This document shows, piece after piece, positions 34,409 to 42,392 of a stretch of DNA of 52,850 nucleotides; within the stretch, counting starts at the first letter, position 1; the number at the start of each line of letters is the position of its first letter. The position numbers and the translations under genes are program-made. Under the pieces are notes generated by a model. It was not told where the DNA came from. It did not search any database and worked only from the letters and a program-made list of their open reading frames with translations. This DNA comes from Cytophagaceae bacterium (GTDB taxonomy: Bacteria; Bacteroidota; Bacteroidia; Cytophagales; Spirosomataceae), in NCBI GenBank assembly GCA_024642485.1, contig JAHEAY010000004.1, positions 1-52,850 on the forward strand. Direction: 5' to 3'.

Positions 34409-36166
34409 ATGATTAATTCGTCTATTTACATTCAATCCCAACAAGAAGTTTTCGATGTGGTGATTGTGGGTTCTGGAGCAGGGGGCGGTATGGCAGCACA
34501 TACATTAACGAAGGCCGGTGCCAAAGTTTGTGTGTTAGAAGCAGGCCAACCCTTCGATCCAGCGGACCCGAAAGATATGACCCAACTTAAATGGCCTTAC
34601 GAGTCATTAAGACGTGGGGCGAGTAGTTCCCTTCGAAATTTTGGTGATTTTGATGCTGCCTATGGCGGCTGGGACATCGACGGTGAACCCTACACAAGAA
34701 AAGATGGTACAAAATTCGACTGGTTCCGTTCTCGGATGGTCGGTGGACGTACGAACCACTGGGGACGTATTTCCTTACGTTTTGGACCAGATGATTTTAA
34801 ACGAAAAAGTATTGACGGATTAGGTGACGACTGGCCAATCGGCTATGACGATGTCAAACCTTATTACGACAAAGTTGATAAAATGATTGGTGTTTTTGGC
34901 ACCAATGAAGGCTTGCGAAACAATCCAGATGGATTTTTCTTACCTCCCCCAAAACCCCGTTTACATGAGTTGATGATCAAAAAGGCGAACAAAGCCTTAG
35001 GTATCCCAACTTATCCTTCGCGGATGTCGATGTTGACCAAACCGATCAACAACGAACGTGGGCAATGTTTTTATTGCGGACAGTGTAATCGAGGATGTTC
35101 AGCTTATGCCGATTTCTCATCATCGTCTGTGTTAATTAAACCTGCTGCAGCGACTGGTAATCTAACAATGTTACCATTTGCGATGGCGCGTGAAGTATTG
35201 ACAGATCCAGCTACTGGTTTGGCAACGGGTGTGTCGTATATTCACACGGGTACGATGCAGGAATATACCGTTAAAGGAAAGATTGTTGTATTGGCTGCCA
35301 GCGCTGGAGAAACAGCACGTTTACTCTTGAATTCTAAAAGCTCCCGCTTCCCGAATGGCTTAGCCAATTCGAGCGGTGTGGTAGGAAAATACTTAAATGA
35401 CTCCACGGGTGCGTCGCGTTCAGCGATTATCCCTTCCTTGTTCAACCGTAAGCGGTACAATGAAGATGGTGTGGGTGGTATGCACATTTACACCCCATGG
35501 TGGTTGGATAACGCAAAATTAGATTTCCCACGCGGATACCACATCGAATACGGTGGAGGTATGGGTATGCCAAACTACGGTTTCGGTTGGGGAATAGAAG
35601 GATTGAATGGTCGGGAGAACTTCACGCGCGATGGCTTGAAAAAAGCAGCAGGTGGTTATGGAGCGACCTTGAAAGAAGATTACCGTCGGTTCTATGGATC
35701 GTATGTGAGCTTCGCGGGTCGTGGTGAGCCCGTTGTTCGCGAGGACAACTACTGTGAAATCGACCCGAATGTGGTAGACAAATATGGCATTCCGGTATTA
35801 CGCTTCAATTACAAGTGGAGCGATTACGAGGTGAAGCAGGCGAAGCACATGCAGGAGACTTTTGAGGAAATCATTCATGCGATGGGTGGTGAGCCGATGG
35901 GTAAGAAGCCAGGCGCGGATAGCAATTATGGTTTGGCAGATCCAGGACGTATTATTCACGAAGTAGGAACAGCACGTATGGGTGACAACAAGAATACTTC
36001 GGTGTTAAATTCGAATTGCCAAGCACATGATGTGAAGAATTTATTCGTAGCAGATGCTGCACCATTTGTGTCACAAGGCGATAAAAATGCCACGTGGACG
36101 ATTTTGGCATTATCACTTCGGACATCTGAGTACATTATTGATCAACGTAAAAAAGGCAACCTATAA
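34409..36166 (+). CDS. GMC-family FAD oxidoreductase with ferredoxin-like Cys cluster (sugar dehydrogenase large subunit)
   Basis: 585 residues from ATG 34409; the longer reading from 34325 overlaps the mutS promoter. N-terminal FAD motif DVVIVGSGAGGGMAAHTL, then VLEAGQPFDP and a C-terminal GMC domain with RIIHEVGTARMGDN and the FAD/catalytic end NLFVADAAPFVSQGDKNATW. Cys220, 223, 226 and 230 (CFYCGQCNRGC) have the C-x2-C-x2-C-x3-C spacing of a [4Fe-4S] ferredoxin site. Related sugar dehydrogenases (FAD-glucose and glucoside-3-dehydrogenases) use an Fe-S cluster to pass electrons on. No signal peptide is present; export would need its Tat-type partner gene, which overlaps by one base. Confidence 0.9.
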   Translation: MINSSIYIQSQQEVFDVVIVGSGAGGGMAAHTLTKAGAKVCVLEAGQPFDPADPKDMTQLKWPYESLRRGASSSLRNFGDFDAAYGGWDIDGEPYTRKDGTKFDWFRSRMVGGRTNHWGRISLRFGPDDFKRKSIDGLGDDWPIGYDDVKPYYDKVDKMIGVFGTNEGLRNNPDGFFLPPPKPRLHELMIKKANKALGIPTYPSRMSMLTKPINNERGQCFYCGQCNRGCSAYADFSSSSVLIKPAAATGNLTMLPFAMAREVLTDPATGLATGVSYIHTGTMQEYTVKGKIVVLAASAGETARLLLNSKSSRFPNGLANSSGVVGKYLNDSTGASRSAIIPSLFNRKRYNEDGVGGMHIYTPWWLDNAKLDFPRGYHIEYGGGMGMPNYGFGWGIEGLNGRENFTRDGLKKAAGGYGATLKEDYRRFYGSYVSFAGRGEPVVREDNYCEIDPNVVDKYGIPVLRFNYKWSDYEVKQAKHMQETFEEIIHAMGGEPMGKKPGADSNYGLADPGRIIHEVGTARMGDNKNTSVLNSNCQAHDVKNLFVADAAPFVSQGDKNATWTILALSLRTSEYIIDQRKKGNL

Positions 36167-36789
36167 TGAAAAGAAGAGACTATTTAAAAAATATGGGCTT
36201 GAGTTCGTTGGGCTTAGCCGTTTTCAATCCGGATGAAAAGGCGATTGAGAATTTAGAATCCGCGAAAGTTCCTGTCAAAAGACCAAATGGTCGGACGCAA
36301 GAAGAGGCTGAAATGGAAGCCCGATTACAAGCGGAGGTATTTTTGAACAAACACGAACTGGATACAATCACGATTTTGTCGGACATCATCATTCCGGCCG
36401 ATGGAAAATCGGGAAGCGCCTCTCAATCGGGCGTAACTGCATTTATTGAATTTATCGTGAAAGATAAACCGGAATTCAAGACACCGATGCGCGGAGGATT
36501 ACGTTGGTTGGATTCGGAGTCCAACAAGCGTTTTGGCAAAAAATTCATTGAAATCACAGCAGCTCAACGCATTAATATTGTGGATGACATTGCCTATCCA
36601 GGAACTGCGCCTAAGCATTTATCGCAAGGGGTAAGTTTTTTCACCTTGATGCGTAATTTAACGGCAACGGGATTTTTCTCATCCAAGATGGGAATTGCAG
36701 ATTTAGAGTATAAAGGCAATACACCAAATCAATGGAACGGCGTTCCAGATGACGTATTGAAGCAGTATGGATTAAGTTATGACGCATAA
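36166..36789 (+). CDS. Gluconate 2-dehydrogenase subunit 3-family protein with Tat-type leader
   Basis: 207 residues. The N-terminus MKRRDYLKNMGLSSLGLAVF carries a twin-arginine-like leader (RRDYLK followed by a weakly hydrophobic stretch). The body contains FLNKHELDTITILSDIIIPADG and TAFIEFIVKDKPEF, the hallmark of the small subunit of FAD sugar dehydrogenases. Its ATG shares a base with the GMC stop (TAATG), so the two are translationally coupled and probably form one complex, the small subunit carrying the cofactor-loaded large subunit across the membrane. No cytochrome c gene follows, so the electron acceptor is open. The pgeF gene overlaps its last 11 bases. Confidence 0.88.
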   Translation: MKRRDYLKNMGLSSLGLAVFNPDEKAIENLESAKVPVKRPNGRTQEEAEMEARLQAEVFLNKHELDTITILSDIIIPADGKSGSASQSGVTAFIEFIVKDKPEFKTPMRGGLRWLDSESNKRFGKKFIEITAAQRINIVDDIAYPGTAPKHLSQGVSFFTLMRNLTATGFFSSKMGIADLEYKGNTPNQWNGVPDDVLKQYGLSYDA

Positions 36790-37516
36790 TCGAGTCATTC
36801 GACCCGACATATTTTCAAACATTCCTCAGCTCGTGGCGGGTATTTCAACTCGCCACGGCGGAGTGAGTACGCAAGCCTATCAATCCTTAAATTTAGGGGT
36901 GCATACCGACGATGATCCATCGGCAATTTCATCAAACCTCAAACTTTTTTGCGCCGATTTAGGCATTTCGGCGGACTCCTTAGCGCGTTCCTATCAGGTG
37001 CATGGGTCTGAAATCTGGACGTCGGTTTCGTCGGGTTACGAAAGTGGTTATGATGCGATTATAGCCCTAGAAACAGGTGTTTTTGCGGGCGTGGGCATTG
37101 CAGATTGTTGTCCTATATTGTTAGCTGATCCAGTCCGTCAAACCACTGCGGCCATTCATGCCGGTTGGAAAGGCACCGTCGCTCAAATCGTTCACAAAAC
37201 AGCTTCTACCATGATTGCCGGCGGGTCAAATCCCGCAAACATCTTAGCTTATATAGGCTCGTGCATCAGCCTCGAACATTTTGAAGTTGGCGATGAAGTA
37301 GCGGAGAAATTTGAATTCAAAGAAAAGCGTGGTGCGCGCTGGCACGTGGACTTGAAAGCCACCAATGCAGCACAATTACGAGTATTAGGTATATCGCAGA
37401 TTGAAATTTCGGATTATTGCACGGTGGCGAATAATGACCTATTCTTCTCACATCGAAAAGAGCAAGGGATAACGGGAAGGATGCTAGCAGTGATTGGGTT
37501 TCAGCGAAAGGGGTAA
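36779..37516 (+). CDS. pgeF: Peptidoglycan editing factor PgeF / YfiH (Cu-oxidase_4, laccase-domain) protein
   Basis: 245 residues, normal for the family. STRHGGVSTQAYQSLNLGVHTDDD at the N-terminus, VHGSEIW, then GVGIADCCPILLADP and AAIHAGWKGTVAQIV carry the conserved His-Cys-His metal site. The late IGSCISLEHFEVGDEV is also typical. The family has been described as polyphenol oxidase/purine nucleoside phosphorylase, and in Escherichia coli as an enzyme removing L-Ser-containing mistakes from peptidoglycan precursors. Its start overlaps the previous gene by 11 bases, so it is co-transcribed with the dehydrogenase, although a functional link is not known. The stop codon touches a perfect GC-rich hairpin. 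Confidence 0.93.
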   Translation: MTHNRVIRPDIFSNIPQLVAGISTRHGGVSTQAYQSLNLGVHTDDDPSAISSNLKLFCADLGISADSLARSYQVHGSEIWTSVSSGYESGYDAIIALETGVFAGVGIADCCPILLADPVRQTTAAIHAGWKGTVAQIVHKTASTMIAGGSNPANILAYIGSCISLEHFEVGDEVAEKFEFKEKRGARWHVDLKATNAAQLRVLGISQIEISDYCTVANNDLFFSHRKEQGITGRMLAVIGFQRKG

Positions 37517-37548
37517 ACGCTGCCGGGGTCTGCGACCCCGGCAGCGTT
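37516..37548. repeat. Perfect 15-base GC-rich hairpin after pgeF
   Basis: Arm 37516-37530 (AACGCTGCCGGGGTC) pairs perfectly with 37534-37548 around a TGC loop. It begins on the last base of the pgeF TAA stop. The G+C content is far above its surroundings and there is no T-tract on either side, so it is not a standard terminator. The remaining ~130 bases to 37678 are A+T-rich and hold nothing recognisable. Confidence 0.8.
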
Positions 37549-37678
37549 ACCGCTCAAAGCTACTAAAAGGCGAACGGAAACAGCTCCTAAAAACTGATAA
37601 AATCCCGCTTAAATCTAGATAAAACGCCAATTCTAGCAAATAACATATCAAGAAACTGATAAACTGACTAACCCCTAC

Positions 37679-38392
37679 TTACCGACGCAGGTCTTGCATA
37701 AATTGCTGTGGAGAAACCACTTGTTTTGGCTGTATTTTATACGCCTCTTTCCAGTCTTTACGCTTCAAATCGCCATTCTTAATCGACTTAATGAAACTCA
37801 TCCAAGCAAACGGATTCGTTAAACTCAGCAATGGACTCGATACAAAGGATTTATTCGCCTGACCCGAAATCAACATATCCGAAAAATTTCGAAAATTCGA
37901 ATTGGCACCCAAACCCGCCTGCAAGGCAAACACATTTAACTTCGACTGTTCTAAATTCCGAGCAAGCACCTCTCGCTGCTTTTCATCCCGCAAACGTAAA
38001 TTCAAAAATGCCTTCTTAAACTCTTCCTCGCTCGCATGTGGAAACACTTTGACCTCCGTCAACATTCGCGCATCCTCATTCATCTCAATAATCGCCTGAT
38101 GCACCTGACCCGTTGTCCGCGGAATAATGTAATACTGCGGTTTGTAACCCACATAAGTCACCACCACGCTATCTCCAGGAAACACATATAAATCCACCGC
38201 TCCAAAATTATCACTCAATGCTCCCCGACCAGCCTGTGGAATATAAACATAAGCCAATGGTAGGTATTCCGAATTCGTCGCCGAGACGATGCGCGCATTG
38301 AATAAAACCGTCTTGTCTTGCCCCTGTGCGAATAACGATGCACTTGCAATCAAGCACAATAAAATCACAACAAGGAGGCGTTTTTGAAACAT
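37679..38392 (-). CDS. Exported CarboxypepD_reg-like (TonB-plug-associated) domain protein, unknown function
   Basis: 237 residues from ATG 38392 (a longer TTG reading to 38407 precedes the signal peptide). Signal peptide MFQKRLLVVILLCLIASASL...FAQ. Residues ~30-120 match the carboxypeptidase-regulatory-like fold seen before SusC plugs (FNARIVSATNSEYLPLAYVYI, DNFGAVDLYVFPGDSVVVTYVGYKP), but no barrel follows. The C-terminal half (KAFLNLRLRDEKQREVLARNLEQSK) is helical and charged. Proteins of this layout are common and uncharacterised in Bacteroidota. It lies 55 bases downstream of cdsA on the same strand and may be co-transcribed. Confidence 0.85.
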   Translation of the reverse strand: MFQKRLLVVILLCLIASASLFAQGQDKTVLFNARIVSATNSEYLPLAYVYIPQAGRGALSDNFGAVDLYVFPGDSVVVTYVGYKPQYYIIPRTTGQVHQAIIEMNEDARMLTEVKVFPHASEEEFKKAFLNLRLRDEKQREVLARNLEQSKLNVFALQAGLGANSNFRNFSDMLISGQANKSFVSSPLLSLTNPFAWMSFIKSIKNGDLKRKDWKEAYKIQPKQVVSPQQFMQDLRR

Positions 38393-38447
38393 GACGCAAG
38401 TAAACAAAAATTTGAATGGTTATTTCTTAATATTCGTTAACGACGAA

Positions 38448-39281
38448 CTAGGGAAATAATTTTACAAAAGGGATAATAAAGGGTATCGACAACAATAATC
38501 CATCAAAGCGATCCAAAAATCCACCATGCCCAGGTATCGTATCCGCCGAATCTTTGATGTTAATACTTCGCTTAAACAATGATTCCACCAAATCCCCATA
38601 GGTACCTGCCACCACAATGATAATACCTATCGCGTACCATTGAAAAGCTGAATAATTCGTATAATACCGGGATATTATCGTCGCAACAAGCATTGCTGTC
38701 ACCAAACCTCCAATACTCCCTTCCCAAGATTTCTTTGGAGAAACACGCTCAAACAACTTGGTCTTCCCAAATTTCGTACCCGCAAAATAGGCTCCCGAAT
38801 CACTCGCCCACAATAAAAACAAACAACCCAAAACGATATTCGGGTCATATGTGTCATTTTTGATGTAAGCTAACACAGTCAATAATGTAAAGGGCAATGC
38901 CACATAAATGATACCTAAAAAGGTATAAGCAATGTTTTTAAACGGCTTTTCGTCCTTGGATTTATATAATTTGATAAAAAATATCAACGTCAATAAGGGT
39001 GACAGGATGTAATAATTTTGATAGGCCAAATCTCCCTTTTCAATAAAAAAAGTTAACACATGCATCACAGCACCACAAAATGTTCCATAAAAAGTTAATG
39101 GTAAATTATCGCTGATACTCCCTACTAGTTTGTAAAACTCCAATTGTGCTAATGCTCCGATTACTAAAAAAAGCACCAAAAAGGTATAATCACTATACAA
39201 AACACAAAACAACAAAAACGGAACGGCAATAATCGCGGCTATAACGCGCTGTTGCAAATTTGATAAACTTCGTAATCCCAT
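38448..39281 (-). CDS. cdsA: Phosphatidate cytidylyltransferase (CDP-diacylglycerol synthase)
   Basis: 277 residues, seven to eight membrane segments. It makes CDP-diacylglycerol from phosphatidate and CTP for phospholipid synthesis. The family signature is complete near the C-terminus: SLFKRSINIKDSADTIPG then HGGFLDRFDGLL, with the Asp residues that bind Mg2+. WASDSGAYFAGTKFGKTKL and SPKKSWEGSIGG are also conserved. It sits downstream of the DUF2007 gene (3-base gap) and the CPBP protease gene (0-base gap), a compact operon of membrane-related genes. Confidence 0.96.
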   Translation of the reverse strand: MGLRSLSNLQQRVIAAIIAVPFLLFCVLYSDYTFLVLFLVIGALAQLEFYKLVGSISDNLPLTFYGTFCGAVMHVLTFFIEKGDLAYQNYYILSPLLTLIFFIKLYKSKDEKPFKNIAYTFLGIIYVALPFTLLTVLAYIKNDTYDPNIVLGCLFLLWASDSGAYFAGTKFGKTKLFERVSPKKSWEGSIGGLVTAMLVATIISRYYTNYSAFQWYAIGIIIVVAGTYGDLVESLFKRSINIKDSADTIPGHGGFLDRFDGLLLSIPFIIPFVKLFP

Positions 39282-39284
39282 AAA

Positions 39285-39479
39285 CTAACCTTTTATTATG
39301 TTTAGCGCCTCTTCCTCATCATCTTGGTGCACATATAGTTCCCAATTTCCCAAGTCGTAAGCACTTAATTTCTTATTCATCACCACCGCTCGAATCTCAG
39401 CACGCTCCCACAATAATGCCTTCAGCATTTCCAAATCTATGCCCGTCCGCGATTGTCCAATTAATTTCCAGCCTTCCAT
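39285..39479 (-). CDS. DUF2007-family small protein
   Basis: 64 residues. The sequence WKLIGQSRTGIDLEMLKALL, then VVMNKKLSAYDLGNWELYVHQ and a terminal acidic stretch (DDEEEALNIIK) matches the DUF2007 'putative signal-transducing' family of small soluble alpha/beta proteins. Function is unknown. Its ATG directly abuts the stop of the CPBP protease gene and its stop lies 3 bases before cdsA, so it is clearly part of that operon. Confidence 0.9.
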   Translation of the reverse strand: MEGWKLIGQSRTGIDLEMLKALLWERAEIRAVVMNKKLSAYDLGNWELYVHQDDEEEALNIIKG

Positions 39480-40430
39480 TTAAGATTCTGTCCGATAGGT
39501 ATGCAATCTACGAATATAAAAGCCAACTAAAACCACAGACAAAACTGCAGACCACCAAGGTATCTCTTTAACCATGTCCATCGGATCAATAGCTATGTTT
39601 TTTTGTTGATATAAGTAATGCATCAACAAAGTCCACCCATTGTTAAAAAAGTGTGCCGCGATAGGAACCCAGATACTGCGGAACCAAACGTATAAATAAC
39701 CAAAAAATGCTCCTAAAAACATTCTTGGGAAAAATCCATAAAATTGGAAATGAATAAAACTAAATATCGCTGCAGCAAGCCAAATCGCGACATGTTTATT
39801 CCCAATGTAGCGCTCAAACATGCTTTGCAATACCCCTCTAAAGAAAATCTCTTCTCCCAATGCTGCCATCCCCGCTATCACCATAACGGCCAATGCAAAA
39901 TCCATTTCTGAATGAAAATTCAATAAAAATTTAGTCAATTCCTCCATGCTTTTCTCCGAGGATTGCATCGCTTTTTCCAAAGCCTCATAACCTGCTGGCA
40001 GTTGAATATGCTCATTCCATTCGATCAAATATTCCATGGCTGGCATCGAAACCAATACCGTCAAAATAGCCCAAGAAAACACTTGAAAACCAGGTGCCTC
40101 CGCACGATTCAAATCAAAAATCGAACGCTTTTCAATGAACCTTAAATAAGCCCAAGCACCTAGAACAAAGGTGAATAGTGCCGAAAACCACTGCAATGCC
40201 ATCATCGCATGAAAGGCCCCTTCGTATTTTTGGGGATGCGCAATAAAATCCAAGATTTGGGTTTGAAAGGCCTCAATATTTTGTGTCGGGAATTCCATCA
40301 ATGCTACGACGGCCAACAAACCAAAAAACTGACCTAAAAAGCTTCCAACCAAGAAAAATCCCAAGAGACTTAGGAGATTTGAACTTAGTCCCAACCAACG
40401 AGTTGGCCCCTGATAATAGTTTTCTTCCAT
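39480..40430 (-). CDS. CPBP-family intramembrane metalloprotease
   Basis: 316 residues from ATG 40430; the TTG reading to 40451 runs through the promoter region. About eight membrane segments. Abi/CPBP motifs are present: EEIFFRG (motif 1, EE-x3-R), FSFIHFQF (motif 2, F-x3-H) and AHFFNNG (motif 3, H-x3-N). Members are CAAX-protease relatives, with roles in prenyl-protein processing or bacteriocin immunity; here the substrate is unknown. First gene of the operon with DUF2007 and cdsA, and divergent from dusB across a palindromic GTAAATTTAC that could provide -7-like boxes both ways. Confidence 0.9.
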   Translation of the reverse strand: MEENYYQGPTRWLGLSSNLLSLLGFFLVGSFLGQFFGLLAVVALMEFPTQNIEAFQTQILDFIAHPQKYEGAFHAMMALQWFSALFTFVLGAWAYLRFIEKRSIFDLNRAEAPGFQVFSWAILTVLVSMPAMEYLIEWNEHIQLPAGYEALEKAMQSSEKSMEELTKFLLNFHSEMDFALAVMVIAGMAALGEEIFFRGVLQSMFERYIGNKHVAIWLAAAIFSFIHFQFYGFFPRMFLGAFFGYLYVWFRSIWVPIAAHFFNNGWTLLMHYLYQQKNIAIDPMDMVKEIPWWSAVLSVVLVGFYIRRLHTYRTES

Positions 40431-40463
40431 AATGCTCGTAAATTTACGCAATTTTTAATCAGA

Positions 40464-41447
40464 ATGGTAAAAATAGGAAACATCGAATTAGGGGACTTCC
40501 CTTTGTTATTAGCACCCATGGAGGACGTGTCTGATCCACCCTTTCGTGCGGTTTGCAAAGCGAATGGTGCCGACTTGATGTATACCGAATTTATCTCTTC
40601 TGAAGGTTTAATTCGTGATGCGGCTAAAAGCGTACAAAAACTCGATATTTTCGAATACGAACGACCGATTGGCATCCAGCTTTTCGGCAGCTCCATCGAA
40701 ACAATGGCTTCTTGTACCGAAATCGCAACAAAAGCCTGCCCCGATTTAATTGACATCAATTACGGTTGCCCAGTCAAACAGGTGGCTTGTCGGGGAGCCG
40801 GTGCCGCATTATTGCAAGACATCCCCAAGATGGTGGCCATGACGGAAGCTGTTGTCAAAGCAACGCATTTACCAGTTACCGTAAAAACCCGATTAGGTTG
40901 GGATGATTCCACGAAAAATATTGAAGATGTCGCAGAACGCCTTCAGGACATTGGTATTCAAGGTTTGACCATTCACGGTCGGACACGTGTGCAGATGTAT
41001 AAGGGCGAGGCCGACTGGCGTTTAATCTCCAAAGTCAAAGAAAACCCGCGTATTAAAATTCCAATTTTTGGTAATGGCGACATTGATTCACCTCAAAAGG
41101 CATTGGAATACCGCGATAAATACGGTGTTGATGGAATTATGATTGGTCGGGCATCCATCGGATATCCTTGGATTTTCAACGAGATCAAACATTATTTGGC
41201 AACTGGAAATATTTTAGCACCTCCTACGATTGCAGAGCGAATTGCCGTATGTGAATCTCACCTAGACTTTTCAATCCGTTGGAAAGGGAACCACGGTGGT
41301 ATCGTTGAAATGCGTCGCCATTATTCCAATTACTTCCGCGGCATGGATCATTTCAAACCCTACCGCATGAAGCTCGTAACGAGCTTTTCACTCGAAGAAA
41401 TCAAAGAAACCTTAAACGAAATTGCCATCCATTATGCAGGAGAATAA
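40464..41447 (+). CDS. dusB: tRNA-dihydrouridine synthase B
   Basis: 327 residues, FMN-dependent TIM barrel reducing a uridine in the tRNA D-loop. FMN-binding LLLAPMEDVSDPPFR at the start, YTEFISSEGL, GIQLFGSS, DINYGCPVKQVACRGAGAAL with the catalytic Cys, TVKTRLGWDD, LTIHGRTRVQMYKGEADW and FGNGDIDSPQKAL are all present. C-terminal helical domain RRHYSNYFRGMDHFK. It overlaps the following EamA gene by 14 bases, so the two are co-transcribed. Confidence 0.97.
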   Translation: MVKIGNIELGDFPLLLAPMEDVSDPPFRAVCKANGADLMYTEFISSEGLIRDAAKSVQKLDIFEYERPIGIQLFGSSIETMASCTEIATKACPDLIDINYGCPVKQVACRGAGAALLQDIPKMVAMTEAVVKATHLPVTVKTRLGWDDSTKNIEDVAERLQDIGIQGLTIHGRTRVQMYKGEADWRLISKVKENPRIKIPIFGNGDIDSPQKALEYRDKYGVDGIMIGRASIGYPWIFNEIKHYLATGNILAPPTIAERIAVCESHLDFSIRWKGNHGGIVEMRRHYSNYFRGMDHFKPYRMKLVTSFSLEEIKETLNEIAIHYAGE

Positions 41448-42315
41448 AAAACCCAGTATCATCATTTTCCTTGCCATCTTAGGACTCGCACTCATTTGGG
41501 GAAGCTCTTTCATCTTAGTCAAAAAAAGCCTTGTGCATTATTCCGCACTCCAAGTCGGTGCTTTACGCATTTGCTCAGCAAGCTTATTCTTTATACCCAT
41601 TTTCCTCAAACGCTTCAAATACATGGAGCGTAAGCACAGTCTCCCCTTTCTTTCTGCTGGTCTTACTGGAAATTTAATCCCGGCAATTTTATTCGCCATT
41701 GCAGGCCAACATCTTTCGAGTGCATTATCAGGTATGCTGAATGCTTTCACTCCGCTCTTTACACTCGGAATCGGAATTTTATTTTTTGCTCAGCCATTCA
41801 TATGGAAGCAAATGACGGGTATCCTCGTTGGGCTCTTAGGATGCCTAGGACTACTTTTCGCTGGACAGGGTTTCAACATCGACTTCAATGTCCACGCATT
41901 ATGGGTCGTTTTAGCTACCTTTTTATATGGCATTAACATGCACATCGTCAAAACGAAACTGAGTGATTTACATCCCTTAACTTCCACAGCAGGCATCTTC
42001 ATGATGATTGGCCCCTTGGCACTCGGTCTTTTGTATTCTACAGGCTTTTTCGAAATTCCCTTGGACAATGAACATCTTTGGTCATTCATCTCGGCGATGG
42101 CATTAGGGCTTTTTGGCTCAGCAATCGGAATGCTGGCATTCAACCAAATCATCAAGTGGACAAGTGCGATTGTGGCGAGTTCTGTGACTTACATGATTCC
42201 AATCGTTGCTTTAGGTTGGGGATTTGTGGATGGCGAAGCAATCTACTTTTCTCAAGTCCTCTTCATGTTTGTTTTATTAGCCGGTATTTATTTGGTCAAT
42301 AAATCAAAAGCTTGA
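41434..42315 (+). CDS. EamA-family (DMT) drug/metabolite exporter
   Basis: 293 residues from ATG 41434; TTG 41422 is an alternative. Ten membrane segments in two EamA repeats: the first with ALIWGSSFILVKKSL and LSSALSGMLNAFTPLFT, the second with ATFLYGINMHIVKT and WTSAIVASSVTYMIPIVALGWG. Members export amino acids, nucleotides or other metabolites; no substrate can be assigned. The start lies inside dusB. After its stop a 77-base gap contains TACCTTCA before the DUF2851 gene, one to two mismatches from a -7 box. Confidence 0.92.
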   Translation: MQENKKPSIIIFLAILGLALIWGSSFILVKKSLVHYSALQVGALRICSASLFFIPIFLKRFKYMERKHSLPFLSAGLTGNLIPAILFAIAGQHLSSALSGMLNAFTPLFTLGIGILFFAQPFIWKQMTGILVGLLGCLGLLFAGQGFNIDFNVHALWVVLATFLYGINMHIVKTKLSDLHPLTSTAGIFMMIGPLALGLLYSTGFFEIPLDNEHLWSFISAMALGLFGSAIGMLAFNQIIKWTSAIVASSVTYMIPIVALGWGFVDGEAIYFSQVLFMFVLLAGIYLVNKSKA

Positions 42316-42392
42316 TAATTCGTAGCACTTCGTCGTTTTACCAAATTACTTATAGCTGAGCTTCTTACCTTCATTCATCGAACCGAAACAAA

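Noticed and set aside
37516-37548. Intrinsic terminator of pgeF
   Set aside because: The hairpin is strong but no T-tract follows on either strand, so I list it as a repeat.
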